64,000 nucleotides of DNA from UBA2241 sp963777895 (GTDB lineage Bacteria > Actinomycetota > Thermoleophilia > UBA2241). A model generated the notes under the pieces. That model was not told the DNA's origin. It did no database searches and saw only the letters and a list, made by a program, of their open reading frames with translations. The position numbers and the translations under genes were made by a program. Position 1 is the first letter of the stretch. Each line of letters opens with the position of its first letter. Shown in pieces: positions 8,118 through 16,642 of the stretch. The stretch is taken from assembly GCA_963777895.1 (NCBI GenBank), contig CAVZSF010000002.1, positions 310,001 through 374,000 on the forward strand. Reading direction: 5' to 3'.

Positions 8118-8636
8118 ATGATCGTCCTGGGTATCGACCCGGGCACGGCCAGCACCGGCTGGGGTGTCGTCGAGTTGAACGGAAACCGCCTGGCGTCGCA
8201 TGGCCACGGCTGCATCGTCACGTCGGCGAAAGACCAGAACCACGTGCGTCTGCGCCGCATCTACGACGAGGCCCTCCAGCTGCTGAAGCGCTTCCAGCCG
8301 GACGTCGTCGCCATCGAGGAGCTCTTCGTCAACGTGAACGTGAAGACGGCGCTCGCCGTCGGTCAGGCGCGCGGCGTGCTCATCCTCGCCGCGGCCGACC
8401 TCGAGCTCGCGCCCTTCGAATACTCGCCGCTGCAGATCAAGATGGCGGTCACGGGGTACGGGCGGGCCAGCAAGCTGCAGGTCCAGGAGATGACCAAGGT
8501 GCTGCTCAGGCTCGAGCGCATCCCGCAGCCCGACCACGCCGCCGATGCGCTGGCGGTCGCCATCTGCCACGCCCACCACTGCAACGACAACCTGCCGCCG
8601 GCGGTGCGGAAGGCCGTCAGAGGCATGCCTCTGTGA
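8118..8636 (+). CDS. ruvC: Holliday junction endonuclease RuvC
   Basis: Resolves Holliday junctions made during recombination, acting with RuvAB. The 172 residues start at ATG 8118 after a G-rich ribosome site. Catalytic acidic residues are seen in VLGIDPG (Asp7), AIEELF, and the C-terminal QPDHAADALAVAICH. The stop overlaps the GTG of ruvA by 4 nt. No LexA box was seen before ruvC, so SOS control is not evident here. Confidence 0.95.
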   Translation: MIVLGIDPGTASTGWGVVELNGNRLASHGHGCIVTSAKDQNHVRLRRIYDEALQLLKRFQPDVVAIEELFVNVNVKTALAVGQARGVLILAAADLELAPFEYSPLQIKMAVTGYGRASKLQVQEMTKVLLRLERIPQPDHAADALAVAICHAHHCNDNLPPAVRKAVRGMPL

Positions 8637-9229
8637 TCGCCTCGCTGCGCGGGAAGGTGCTGCACGTCGACGGCGAGCGCGCCGTCGTCGAGGTCGGCGG
8701 CCTCGGGCTCGAGGTCCTCGCCGCCGGCCCGACACTGAGCGCCGTGTCGCGGCAGCTCAACGAAGAGACCAACCTCCACACCTACCTGCACGTCCGCGAG
8801 GACGCGCTGCAGCTCTACGGCTTCCGGTCGATGCGCGAGCGCGTCTTCTTCCTCTGGCTGATCGGGGTCAGCGGCGTCGGACCCAAGGTCGCCCTGGCGG
8901 TGCTCTCGGGCTATCCGGTGGAGGATCTCGAGGCGGCCGTCGCACGCGAGGACGCCAAGAAGTTCGAGTCGATCCCCGGCATCGGCAAGAAGCTCGCCCA
9001 GCGGCTCGTGATCGAGCTCAAGGACAAGGTGGGGGAGCTGCCGGCCGGCAGGGCCGCCGAGGGCGGCGCCGCCCGGCCGGCAGCCGACACCTTCCTGCTG
9101 GCGCGCTCGGCGCTGCAGAACCTCGGTCTCACGCTGCGCGAGGCCGAGGAGGCGCTGCGCGGCGCGCCCGCCGACGCGAGCCTGGAGGATCTCGTCAAGT
9201 ACGCCCTCGGCCAGGGAAGAGAGACGTGA
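8633..9229 (+). CDS. ruvA: Holliday junction DNA helicase subunit RuvA
   Basis: Junction-binding subunit of the RuvAB branch-migration motor. The 198 residues begin IASLRGKVLHVDGERAVVEVGG (OB-fold), then helix-hairpin-helix pairs including GVSGVGPKVALAVLSG and IPGIGKKLAQRLVIELKDK. A C-terminal domain III that contacts RuvB ends the protein. The GTG start overlaps ruvC. Tandem repeats begin at its stop codon. Confidence 0.95.
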   Translation: MIASLRGKVLHVDGERAVVEVGGLGLEVLAAGPTLSAVSRQLNEETNLHTYLHVREDALQLYGFRSMRERVFFLWLIGVSGVGPKVALAVLSGYPVEDLEAAVAREDAKKFESIPGIGKKLAQRLVIELKDKVGELPAGRAAEGGAARPAADTFLLARSALQNLGLTLREAEEALRGAPADASLEDLVKYALGQGRET

Positions 9230-9285
9230 TGAGGGGGAGAGCGGCGTGCCGGGGCGGAGAGCGGCGTGATGAGGCGAGCAGGGCG
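9227..9285 (+). repeat. 20-nt tandem repeat starting at the ruvA stop
   Basis: Three units: 9227-9246, 9247-9266 (both ending GGAGAGCGGCG) and a 19-nt version at 9267-9285. Units 1 and 3 begin TGATGAGG, and the first TGA is the ruvA stop. They fill most of the gap before ruvB. Confidence 0.8.
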
Positions 9286-9302
9286 TGTGAGAGGCGTGGC
9301 TC

Positions 9303-10334
9303 ATGACCGGACCCGGCGACCGGCTCGCCGACCCCAACGAGCGCCCCGACGAGCAGGACGTCGAGGTCTCACTCCGGCCGCGTCGCTTCACCGAGTTCGT
9401 CGGGCAGCGCGTGGCCAAGGAGCAGCTCGAGATCTTCGTGCAGGCCGCGCGCAACCGCGGTGACACCCTCGACCACGTGCTGATCGCCGGCCCGCCTGGA
9501 CTAGGCAAGACCACGCTCGCCGGCATCATCGCCGCCGAGCTCGGGGTCGGCATGCACACGACATCGGGGCCGGCGCTGGAACGCAAGGTCGACGTCGCCG
9601 GCCTGCTGACGAACCTCCAGGAGGGCGACGTTCTCTTTGTGGACGAGATCCATCGCCTCAACGCCGCCGTCGAAGAGGTCCTCTACCCGGCGATGGAGGA
9701 CTACGAGATCGACATCATGATCGGCGAGGGTCCGGCGGCGCGCAGCATTCGCATGCAGGTCCAGCCGTTCACCCTCATCGGGGCCACGACGCGCACCGGT
9801 CTCCTCACCACACCGCTGCGCGACCGCTTTGGTGTGTGGCAGCGGCTCGAGTACTACGAGGTCGAGGAACTGGCCGCCATCGTGCGGCGCTCCGCGGGCA
9901 TCTTCGGGGTGGAGGTCGACCGCGACTCGACCCTCGAGATCGCCGGCCGCTCGCGCGGGACGCCACGCGTTGCGAACCGGCTCCTGCGCCGGGTGCGCGA
10001 TTACGCCGAGGTGCGCCACGAGGGCGTCGTCGACCACGACATCTGCATCGCGGCGCTGGAGTTGTTCCAGGTCGATGCCGAGGGGCTCGACAAGCTGGAC
10101 CGCGATATCCTTTGCACGATCGCCGAGAAGTTCGACGGCGGACCCGTCGGCCTCGACACGCTGGCCGTCGCACTGGGCGAGGAGTCAGACACGCTGCAGG
10201 ACGTGTACGAGCCGTACCTGATCATGCAGGGCTTCCTCAAGCGCACGCCGCGAGGGCGGGTGCTGACCCGGACCGGCTTCTCACACTGTGGCCTCAAGCC
10301 GCCCGCCCAGGAAGGGACGCTTTTCGCGGACTAA
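9303..10334 (+). CDS. ruvB: Holliday junction branch migration ATPase RuvB
   Basis: AAA+ motor of RuvAB. The 343 residues contain SLRPRRFTEFVGQ, Walker A GPPGLGKTTLA, Walker B LFVDEIHRLN, sensor I GATTRTGLLTTPLRDRFG with the arginine finger, and the C-terminal winged helix ending in RTPRGRVLT. ATG 9303 has no clear ribosome site, and the upstream gap holds the tandem repeat. The 3' end is followed by a short hairpin (10335-10349). Confidence 0.96.
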   Translation: MTGPGDRLADPNERPDEQDVEVSLRPRRFTEFVGQRVAKEQLEIFVQAARNRGDTLDHVLIAGPPGLGKTTLAGIIAAELGVGMHTTSGPALERKVDVAGLLTNLQEGDVLFVDEIHRLNAAVEEVLYPAMEDYEIDIMIGEGPAARSIRMQVQPFTLIGATTRTGLLTTPLRDRFGVWQRLEYYEVEELAAIVRRSAGIFGVEVDRDSTLEIAGRSRGTPRVANRLLRRVRDYAEVRHEGVVDHDICIAALELFQVDAEGLDKLDRDILCTIAEKFDGGPVGLDTLAVALGEESDTLQDVYEPYLIMQGFLKRTPRGRVLTRTGFSHCGLKPPAQEGTLFAD

Positions 10335-10349
10335 CGGGCGCTGCGCCCG
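10335..10349 (+). terminator. Short hairpin after ruvB (weak terminator candidate)
   Basis: CGGGCG and CGCCCG pair around CTG directly after the TAA of ruvB. No T-run follows, so termination is uncertain. Confidence 0.35.
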
Positions 10350-10423
10350 GTGTGGCGGCCGGCGGTCTGCCCGGTCGGCCTTCGCGTGGGCGGCCCAGCG
10401 GCGAGGCGTCCCTGCCGGCTGGC

Positions 10424-10429
10424 TATAAT
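10424..10429 (+). promoter_or_regulatory. -10 TATAAT for leaderless queH
   Basis: A perfect TATAAT ends 6 nt before the queH ATG (10436). A transcript start about 7 nt after the -10 would fall on the start codon. No ribosome-binding site is present and no convincing -35 was found. Confidence 0.7.
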
Positions 10430-10435
10430 CGATCG

Positions 10436-11014
10436 ATGGACGAGCTCTTCCTCCACACCTGCTGCGGACCTTGCGCCAGCGTTGCCGTTCCCGCGTGGCG
10501 CCGAGAGGGCGTCGAGCCCGCGCTCTGGTTCTGGAACCCGAACATCCAGCCCGAAGCCGAGCACACGCGGCGCCTGGACAGCCTCCTGAGGTTCGCGGGA
10601 GCCGAGCGGGTCGCCGTGCTGGCACGGCCGGCCGGCGCGACGCGAGCGCGGCGCGAAGCTTGGGCGGAGTGGGCGGAGGCGCTGGCCGGCGAAAGCCCGG
10701 AGCGGCGCTGCCGGCGCTGCCTCCGCCTGCGGATGCTGGGCGCCGCCGAAGCCGCTGCCGGCGCCGGCGCGGCGCGCTTCTCCACGACGCTGACCGTGAG
10801 CCCTTACCAGCGGCATGACTTGATCCGCGCCTTCGGTGAGGACGCCGGCGCGCGCTACGGCGTGGCCTTCGTCTACCTGGACCTGCGGGACCGCTTCCGC
10901 GAGAGCTACACCGAAAGCCGGCGTCTCGGGCTCTACCGCCAGCCGTACTGCGGCTGCGCGGCGAGCAAGTGGGAGGCCTGGGCCCTGAAGCAGGCCAGAC
11001 GCCGGGCCGGATGA
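10436..11014 (+). CDS. queH: Epoxyqueuosine reductase QueH
   Basis: Last step of queuosine synthesis, reducing epoxyqueuosine in tRNA; QueH (DUF208) is the iron-sulfur alternative to cobalamin-dependent QueG. The 192 residues carry HTCCGPCAS near the N-terminus, a CRRC pair, the TTLTVSPYQRHD block and a C-terminal YCGCAASKWE, giving the expected cysteine set. The ATG is the likely leaderless start after TATAAT. The stop overlaps queA by 4 nt, placing both late enzymes in one unit. Confidence 0.92.
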   Translation: MDELFLHTCCGPCASVAVPAWRREGVEPALWFWNPNIQPEAEHTRRLDSLLRFAGAERVAVLARPAGATRARREAWAEWAEALAGESPERRCRRCLRLRMLGAAEAAAGAGAARFSTTLTVSPYQRHDLIRAFGEDAGARYGVAFVYLDLRDRFRESYTESRRLGLYRQPYCGCAASKWEAWALKQARRRAG

Positions 11015-12039
11015 GCGAGCTCACTCTCGCCGACCTCGACTACGACCTGCCGCCTGAGCTGATCGCGCAGCATCCGGCCGAGCCCCGGGACAGCTCGCGC
11101 CTGCTGGTCGTACGCCGCGCGAGCGACACGCTCGAGGACCGCCGCTTCGCCGACCTTCCGGCCCTGCTCGACGCCGGCGATCTGCTGGTGCGAAACGACA
11201 CCAGGGTGTTCCCGGCGCGTGCCTACTTCCGCCGCGCGACGGGCGGGCGGATCGAGGTGCTGTTCCTCGAACAGCAAGGGGATGAGGCCGCGGTCTGGGA
11301 GGCTCTTGTACGGGGCCGCCCGCGCCAGGGTGAGGAGCTCACCGGTGAAGGCCTGGACGGATCGTGGCGCGTGCGCTGCGAGCAGGCGCTGGGCGACGGG
11401 CGCTGGCTGCTGCGCAGCCTCGCCCGTCGCCCCGTCCTCGACCTGCTCGCCGAGTGCGGCGTCATGCCGCTTCCGCCCTACATCCACGAGACGCTCGACG
11501 ACCCCGAGCTGTATCAGACGGTGTACGCGCGCGTCAGCGGCTCGGCGGCGGCGCCTACGGCGGGCCTGCACTTCACGCCGTCTGTCGACGCCGGCCTCGC
11601 CGCGGCCGCGGTGGGGACGGCGGCGGTGACGCTCCACGTCGGGCTCGGTACCTTCAAGCCGCTGAAGCACGAGCGGCTCGCCGACAACCGCCTCCACGCG
11701 GAGCCGTTCGAGGTGCCTCGAGAGGTGTGGCGCCGTGTGGCCGAGACACGCGCGGCCGGCCATCGCGTCGCCGCCGTCGGCACCACGAGCATGCGCGTGC
11801 TGGAGCACGTCGCGCGTGACGGCGCCCGCTTGGCGGGCCAGACGTCGTTGTTCATCGCGCCCGGCTTCGACTTCCGCGTCGTCGACGCCCTGCTCACCAA
11901 CTTCCATCTGCCGCGCACCAGCCTGCTGGCGCTGGTCATGGCGTTCGCCGGGATGGGACTGACGCGGAGCGCCTACCGTCACGCCGTCGAGGCGAGGTAT
12001 CGCTTCTACAGCTTCGGCGACGCGATGCTGATCCTGTGA
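11011..12039 (+). CDS. queA: S-adenosylmethionine:tRNA ribosyltransferase-isomerase
   Basis: Transfers the ribosyl of SAM to preQ1 in tRNA to form epoxyqueuosine, the substrate of QueH. The 342 residues begin with LTLADLDYDLPPELIAQHPA, followed by RDSSRLLV, NDTRVFPAR and the later TAGLHFT and HVGLGTFKP blocks, all diagnostic. ATG 11011 overlaps the queH stop. It completes the pathway with queH and tgt. Confidence 0.96.
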   Translation: MSELTLADLDYDLPPELIAQHPAEPRDSSRLLVVRRASDTLEDRRFADLPALLDAGDLLVRNDTRVFPARAYFRRATGGRIEVLFLEQQGDEAAVWEALVRGRPRQGEELTGEGLDGSWRVRCEQALGDGRWLLRSLARRPVLDLLAECGVMPLPPYIHETLDDPELYQTVYARVSGSAAAPTAGLHFTPSVDAGLAAAAVGTAAVTLHVGLGTFKPLKHERLADNRLHAEPFEVPREVWRRVAETRAAGHRVAAVGTTSMRVLEHVARDGARLAGQTSLFIAPGFDFRVVDALLTNFHLPRTSLLALVMAFAGMGLTRSAYRHAVEARYRFYSFGDAMLIL

Positions 12040-12126
12040 ACGTGAGGATGAGCAGAAGGGCGGCAAAGGCAGCGAGAGGCCCCGGGGCGGGGAGCGTTGA
12101 CTGGGATGCCTGAAGGAGCGGTGCCG

Positions 12127-13245
12127 ATGCAGGCGGAAGGGTTCGCCTTCGAAGTGGAGGCGACCGACGGGCGCGCCCGGGCCGGTCGCCTCACGACCCC
12201 TCATGGCGTCGTCGAGACGCCCTGCTTCATGCCGGTCGGCACGAAGGCGACGGTCAAGGCGGTCTCGCCGCGCGACCTCGGGGAGCTCGGGGCCGGCATC
12301 GTCCTCGCGAACACCTACCACCTCTTCTTCCGTCCTGGTGTAGAGGTCGTCGAACGGCACGGCGGCCTCCACGGCTTCATGCGCTGGGACGGGCCGATCC
12401 TTACGGACTCGGGCGGCTTTCAGGTCTTCAGTCTGGCCGACACGCGCGTCGTCCGCGAGGACGGCGTCGAGTTCAGCTCTGTCTACGACGGCTCGCGGCA
12501 CGTGTTCACCCCGGGGCTCGCGATGGAGGTCCAGGAGAGGCTCGGTGCCGACCTCGTCATGTGCTTCGACCAGTGCGCGCCGGGCTTGCTGCCGCGCGAG
12601 GAGCTGGCCGCCGCCGTCGCGCGGACGACGCGCTGGGCGGCGGCCTGCAAGCAGAGCCACGGACGCCGCGACCAGCTCCTGCTGGGCATCGTGCAGGGAG
12701 GCACCGACGAGGCCCTGCGCCGGCGTTCCGCGGCGGAGCTGCTGGAGATCGGCTTCGACGCCTACGCCATCGGCGGGCTATCGGTGGGGGAGCGCGGCGA
12801 CGACATGCTCGCCACGGTCGCGCTGATGGACGAGCTCCTGCCGGACGACAGGCTGCGCTACTTCATGGGCATCGGCGACCCGCGCGGCATCATCGAGGTG
12901 GTGCGCCGCGGCGTCGACGTCTTCGACTGCGTGCTGCCGACGCGCATGGCGCGTACGGGCACGGCCCTGACAAGGACGGGCCGGCTGAACCTGCGCAACG
13001 CGCGCTTCGCCGAGGACCTGGGACCACTGGACGAGAGCTGCGACTGCTACGCCTGCCGCAGTTTCACCCGTTCGTATCTGCGGCATCTCGTGATGCAGAA
13101 GGAGATCCTGGGTGCCCACCTGCTGAGTCTGCATAACCTGAGGGTTCTGATAGGATTGACCGCCGATGCCCGCGCCGCCATACGCGCCGGGCGGTTCATG
13201 GATCTCGCCAACGACGTCGCGGAGCGCTCCTCCGCAGGAGGTTGA
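12127..13245 (+). CDS. tgt: tRNA-guanine transglycosylase
   Basis: Exchanges guanine-34 for preQ1 in tRNAs with GUN anticodons, the entry step to queuosine in tRNA. The 372 residues (from ATG 12127, 8 nt after AAGGAG) show LANTYHLFFRPG, the active-site DSGGFQVFSL, the second aspartate in VFDCVLPTRMARTG, and the zinc ligands CDCYAC. ATG 12106 and TTG 12097 are alternative starts but would add residues the family lacks. Confidence 0.95.
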   Translation: MQAEGFAFEVEATDGRARAGRLTTPHGVVETPCFMPVGTKATVKAVSPRDLGELGAGIVLANTYHLFFRPGVEVVERHGGLHGFMRWDGPILTDSGGFQVFSLADTRVVREDGVEFSSVYDGSRHVFTPGLAMEVQERLGADLVMCFDQCAPGLLPREELAAAVARTTRWAAACKQSHGRRDQLLLGIVQGGTDEALRRRSAAELLEIGFDAYAIGGLSVGERGDDMLATVALMDELLPDDRLRYFMGIGDPRGIIEVVRRGVDVFDCVLPTRMARTGTALTRTGRLNLRNARFAEDLGPLDESCDCYACRSFTRSYLRHLVMQKEILGAHLLSLHNLRVLIGLTADARAAIRAGRFMDLANDVAERSSAGG

Positions 13246-13250
13246 GCCGA

Positions 13251-13703
13251 ATGGGTGGAGGCGGCCCTCTCATCATCATCTGGATCGTCGTCTTCTTCGG
13301 CATCTTCTATTTCCTCGCCGTACGACCGCAGCGTCGCCAGCGGCAGGCCCACCAGGAAATGGTGACGATGCTCAAGAAGGGCGACGACGTCGTCACCATC
13401 GGGGGCGTGTTCGGCACCGTGCGGCGTCTCGGCGACGACTGGGTCGAGCTTGAGATCGCGCGCGGCACCCGGGTGCGGTTCCTCAAGCGCGCGATCTCCC
13501 AGATCGTGAGCGAGGAAGAAGAGGACGAGGAGTACGAGGACGAGCTCGAGGCCGGCGACGAGGACGTGATCGACGAGGAGCCGGTCGACGAAGAGGTCGT
13601 CGACGAGGAGCCCGTCGAGGAGGTCGTCGTCGACGAGCAGCTGGTGGAAGATACCGGCCTCGAAGACGCGGACGCCGAGGGCGGAGAGTCGAAGCCGGCC
13701 TGA
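13251..13703 (+). CDS. yajC: YajC preprotein translocase subunit with acidic tail
   Basis: Small single-pass membrane partner of SecDF. The 150 residues have a membrane helix (IIIWIVVFFGIFYFLAV, about 8-24), the RPQRRQRQ basic exit, and the cytoplasmic block MLKKGDDVVTIGGVFGTV. A highly acidic, repetitive tail (about residues 88-150, with repeated VDEE/VEE units) extends it beyond the usual 90-110. ATG 13251 follows AGGAGG. tgt-yajC normally runs on into secD-secF, but here a hairpin terminator and parA follow. Confidence 0.88.
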   Translation: MGGGGPLIIIWIVVFFGIFYFLAVRPQRRQRQAHQEMVTMLKKGDDVVTIGGVFGTVRRLGDDWVELEIARGTRVRFLKRAISQIVSEEEEDEEYEDELEAGDEDVIDEEPVDEEVVDEEPVEEVVVDEQLVEDTGLEDADAEGGESKPA

Positions 13704-13736
13704 CGTCGTCCGTGAGCGCAGAAACGAGCGTTGGGG

Positions 13737-13769
13737 ACGGGCCCTGCAGGCGTTGCCTGCAGGGCCCGT
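13737..13769 (+). terminator. Perfect 15-bp hairpin after yajC
   Basis: ACGGGCCCTGCAGGC (13737-13751) and its exact complement (13755-13769) pair around GTT. It sits between yajC and parA. No T-run follows, so it may act as a pause or RNA-stabilising hairpin instead of an intrinsic terminator. Confidence 0.65.
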
Positions 13770-13839
13770 CGCGTGCAGGGATTCCAGCCTGCGGGACGAA
13801 CAGCGTTCTGACGTGGTGTCGAACGAGGAGCGGCTCTCC

Positions 13840-14598
13840 ATGACGCAGGTCCTGGCCTTCGCAAACCAGAAGGGCGGCGTAGCGAAGACGACCTCCACCG
13901 TGAACCTGGGCGCTGCCCTGCGCGAGCGGGGCAAAACGGTGCTCGCCGTCGACATGGACCCGCAGGGCAACCTGACGATGAGCCAGGGCATCGACACCGA
14001 GGGTCTCGAGAAGAGCATGTACGACGTGCTGGTCCACCGCACGCCCATCGAAGATGTCATCTACGAGCGCGAGCTCGATGTCGCCGCCTCGACCATCGAC
14101 CTGGCCGGCGCCGAGATGGCGCTGTCGTCCATGATCGGTCGCGAACGCGCCCTGCAGCGCGCCATCGACCCGGTCCGCAAGAAGTACGACTTCATCCTGA
14201 TCGACACGCCGCCGTCGCTCGGCCTGCTGACGATCAACGCCCTGACGGCGTCCGACGGTGTCATCGTGCCGGTGCAGTGCGAGTACCTCTCGCTGCGTGG
14301 CCTCCTGCAGCTCGAGAAGACGCTCGACATGATCCGCGAGAACCTGAACCCCAAGGTCAAGATCAAGGGCATCCTTCCGACCCTTTTCGACGCGCGCACC
14401 CACCACGGCAAGGAGTCGATCGAGGTCCTGCGTGAGAACTTCGGTCCGCTCGTGTTCGACACAGTGGTGCGCAAGACCATCAAGTTCGCCGAGGCGCCCG
14501 TCATCGGCAGCTCGGTGCTCAAGTACGACCCCAAGGGCAGAGGGGCGGAGGCGTACCGCGCACTCGCGCGGGAGGTGCTGAATGGTCGATCGTCCTAG
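13840..14598 (+). CDS. ParA/Soj-family ATPase
   Basis: Deviant-Walker-A ATPase of the chromosome-partition type, 252 residues, from ATG 13840 after GAGGAG. The Walker box is KGGVAKTT, with the second-lysine signature and Ala in place of the usual Gly. DMDPQGNLT and ILIDTPPSLGLLTINAL are the A' and B motifs. No parB is adjacent. Its end overlaps the ftsZ start by 17 nt, and scpA and scpB follow, so it belongs to a segregation and division group. Whether it is the main ParA or an orphan cannot be told from this window. Confidence 0.88.
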   Translation: MTQVLAFANQKGGVAKTTSTVNLGAALRERGKTVLAVDMDPQGNLTMSQGIDTEGLEKSMYDVLVHRTPIEDVIYERELDVAASTIDLAGAEMALSSMIGRERALQRAIDPVRKKYDFILIDTPPSLGLLTINALTASDGVIVPVQCEYLSLRGLLQLEKTLDMIRENLNPKVKIKGILPTLFDARTHHGKESIEVLRENFGPLVFDTVVRKTIKFAEAPVIGSSVLKYDPKGRGAEAYRALAREVLNGRSS

Positions 14599-15766
14599 CA
14601 TGAAGGATGGCTTGAGCGAGCTCTTCCGGCGCACCGACAGCGGGGGCGGGCCGGAGCCCGGCGGCGGTGATGCGGTCGTCAAAGGTCGCCCCTATGTCAC
14701 GACCATCAAGGTCGTAGGTGTGGGCGGCGCCGGCACGAACGCCGTCAACCGCATGGTGGACTCCGGCGTCAAGGGCGTCGAGTTCATCGCCATCAACACG
14801 GACGTGCAGCAGCTCGACGTCTGCGACGCCGACGTCAAGATCCACATCGGCCAGGAGATCACGCACGGCCTGGGCGGCGGCGCCGACCCGGAGGTCGGGC
14901 GCGAGGCCATGGAGGTATCGCGCGACCAGCTCAAGGCGGCACTGCGCGGCGCCGACCTCGTGTTCGTGACCGCCGGCGAAGGCGGCGGCACGGGCACGGG
15001 CGGGGCGCCGGTGATCGCCGCCGTGGCGCGTGAGCTCGGCGCCGTGACCATCGCCATCGTCACGCGGCCGTTCCGCTTCGAGGGCAACCGCCGCATGCGC
15101 CAGGCCGAGGAGGGCATCGGCCGGCTGAAGGGGGTCGCCGACACGGTGATCGCCATCCCCAACGACCGTCTGCTCGCGGTGGTCGAACGCACCACCAGCG
15201 TGGTCGACGCGTTCCGCCACGCCGACGACATCCTGCGCCAGGGCGTGCAGGGCATCTCCGACCTGATCACCGTCCCCGGCCTCATCAACCTCGACTTCGC
15301 CGACGTGCGCACCATCGTCAAGGATGCCGGCAGCGCCCTGCTCGGCATCGGTATGGGCGGCGGCGAGAACCGCGCCCAGGTGGCCGCGGAGATGGCGATC
15401 CACTCGCCTCTGCTCGAGACGTCGATCGAGGGCGCGCGCGGGATCCTGCTGAACATCACCGGCGGGGCCGACCTCACACTCTACGAGGTGAACGAGGCGG
15501 CCGGCGCCATCGCGGCGGCCGCCGACGACGACGCCAATATCATCTTCGGAGCCGTGGTCGACGAGCGGCTCGAAGGCAAGATCGCGGTCACCGTGGTCGC
15601 AACCGGTTTTGGCGACGAGCGTTCCACCAGGCCGGCCTCGCCGCCCTCGCGGGACGAGGGACTGCCCACGACGCTCGACAGCACACCCTTCGAACGGCCA
15701 CCCATCTTCGAGCCCGCCGAGTTCGACATCCCGTCGTTCGTGAAGCAGCCCGAGGAGCAGGAGTGA
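14582..15766 (+). CDS. ftsZ: Cell division GTPase FtsZ
   Basis: Tubulin-like GTPase that forms the Z ring. The 394 residues have VVGVGGAGTNAVNRM, the tubulin signature GGGTGTG (here AGEGGGTGTGGAP), NDRLL, LRQGVQGISDLI and the T7-loop region FADVRTIVKDAGSAL. The C-terminal peptide FDIPSFVKQ matches the FtsA/SepF/ZipA-binding tail. ATG 14582 lies inside parA after GGAGG; ATG 14600 is an alternative. Location next to parA and scpAB, not in a dcw cluster, is unusual, so a second copy elsewhere is possible. SepF, its membrane anchor, is at 52.0 kb. Confidence 0.93.
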   Translation: MVDRPSMKDGLSELFRRTDSGGGPEPGGGDAVVKGRPYVTTIKVVGVGGAGTNAVNRMVDSGVKGVEFIAINTDVQQLDVCDADVKIHIGQEITHGLGGGADPEVGREAMEVSRDQLKAALRGADLVFVTAGEGGGTGTGGAPVIAAVARELGAVTIAIVTRPFRFEGNRRMRQAEEGIGRLKGVADTVIAIPNDRLLAVVERTTSVVDAFRHADDILRQGVQGISDLITVPGLINLDFADVRTIVKDAGSALLGIGMGGGENRAQVAAEMAIHSPLLETSIEGARGILLNITGGADLTLYEVNEAAGAIAAAADDDANIIFGAVVDERLEGKIAVTVVATGFGDERSTRPASPPSRDEGLPTTLDSTPFERPPIFEPAEFDIPSFVKQPEEQE

Positions 15767-15790
15767 CGGACCACCGGGAGGACGGCGGCG

Positions 15791-16558
15791 ATGCGCGCTG
15801 AAGCCACCGCCGTCGCCGCCCCATCGGTGGACCTCGACCTCGATCTCGACGTCTTCGACGGCCCGTTCGATCTGCTCGTCACGCTGATCCTGCGCGACGA
15901 GATCGACATTTGGGAGGTGCGCGTCTCGCGCATCATCGCCGAGTACGTCGTGCGACTCGCCGACAGCGGCGAGTTCGACCTGGACGCCACCTCGCAGTTC
16001 GTCGTGCTCGTCGCTGCCCTGCTCGAGATGAAGTCGCGCCTGCTGCTGGAACAGGACGTCGACGAGGAGCTCGAGGAGCTCGACCCGGACGAGGCCGCAC
16101 GTCTGCTGGTGGAGCGGCTCGTTCGTTACGGCTGTTTCAAGAACGCCGCAGGGGCGTTGCGCGAACGCTGGGACGAGCACGCCGCGCGCGTCTACCGCAG
16201 CGCGCCGGTGCCGGCCGCCCTGCTGCGCCGGCCGGCGCCGGCGCACACGCTGGCGCCGTCGCTGCTCGCCGGGGCGCTTGGCCGGCTCCTCGCCGAACCG
16301 CCGCTGCCCGACGCGAGTCACATCACCGATCTCGCCGTGACGCTCGTCGAGGAGCTCCGCCGGCTACGCGGGCTGCTCGATGGCGAGGGCCCGTTCACGT
16401 TCGCGGACGTCGCTCCGGCCGGCCGCATCGAGCGCGCCGTGACCTTCTTCGCCCTGCTCGAGCTGCACGCTCGCGGCGAAGCGCTGCTGCGCCAGACCCA
16501 CCATTTCGGCGACATCGTCGTGACACCGGCGCGCGTTGTGGCGCCGGTGTCGGCTTGA
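15791..16558 (+). CDS. scpA: Segregation and condensation protein A
   Basis: Kleisin subunit of the Smc-ScpAB condensin. The 255 residues show the N-terminal FDGPFDLLVTLILRDEIDIWEV block that binds the Smc head neck, the central helices LVAALLEMKSRLLLEQD, and a C-terminal winged helix (VTFFALLELHARGEALLRQ). ATG 15791 follows GGGAGG 24 nt after ftsZ. scpB comes 84 nt later behind a hairpin. Confidence 0.93.
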   Translation: MRAEATAVAAPSVDLDLDLDVFDGPFDLLVTLILRDEIDIWEVRVSRIIAEYVVRLADSGEFDLDATSQFVVLVAALLEMKSRLLLEQDVDEELEELDPDEAARLLVERLVRYGCFKNAAGALRERWDEHAARVYRSAPVPAALLRRPAPAHTLAPSLLAGALGRLLAEPPLPDASHITDLAVTLVEELRRLRGLLDGEGPFTFADVAPAGRIERAVTFFALLELHARGEALLRQTHHFGDIVVTPARVVAPVSA

Positions 16559-16564
16559 CGCCCT

Positions 16565-16607
16565 GCCGCCACGCGCGCCCGACCGTCGGCTTCCATCGCG
16601 TGGCGGC
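16565..16607 (+). terminator. 11-bp stem-loop between scpA and scpB
   Basis: GCCGCCACGCG (16565-16575) pairs perfectly with CGCGTGGCGGC (16597-16607); a small CCGA/TCGG hairpin can form in the loop. No T-run follows. A TAGCAT (16624-16629) before scpB could be a new -10. Confidence 0.5.
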
Positions 16608-16642
16608 GTCCCGGTCCGTGCGGTAGCATCCATCCGCTTGCC

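Noticed and set aside
5276..8260. 994-codon open frame on the minus strand
   Set aside because: It is the shadow of the EF-G-like, yebC and ruvC genes. Composition follows the complement of their codons and no domain is recognisable.
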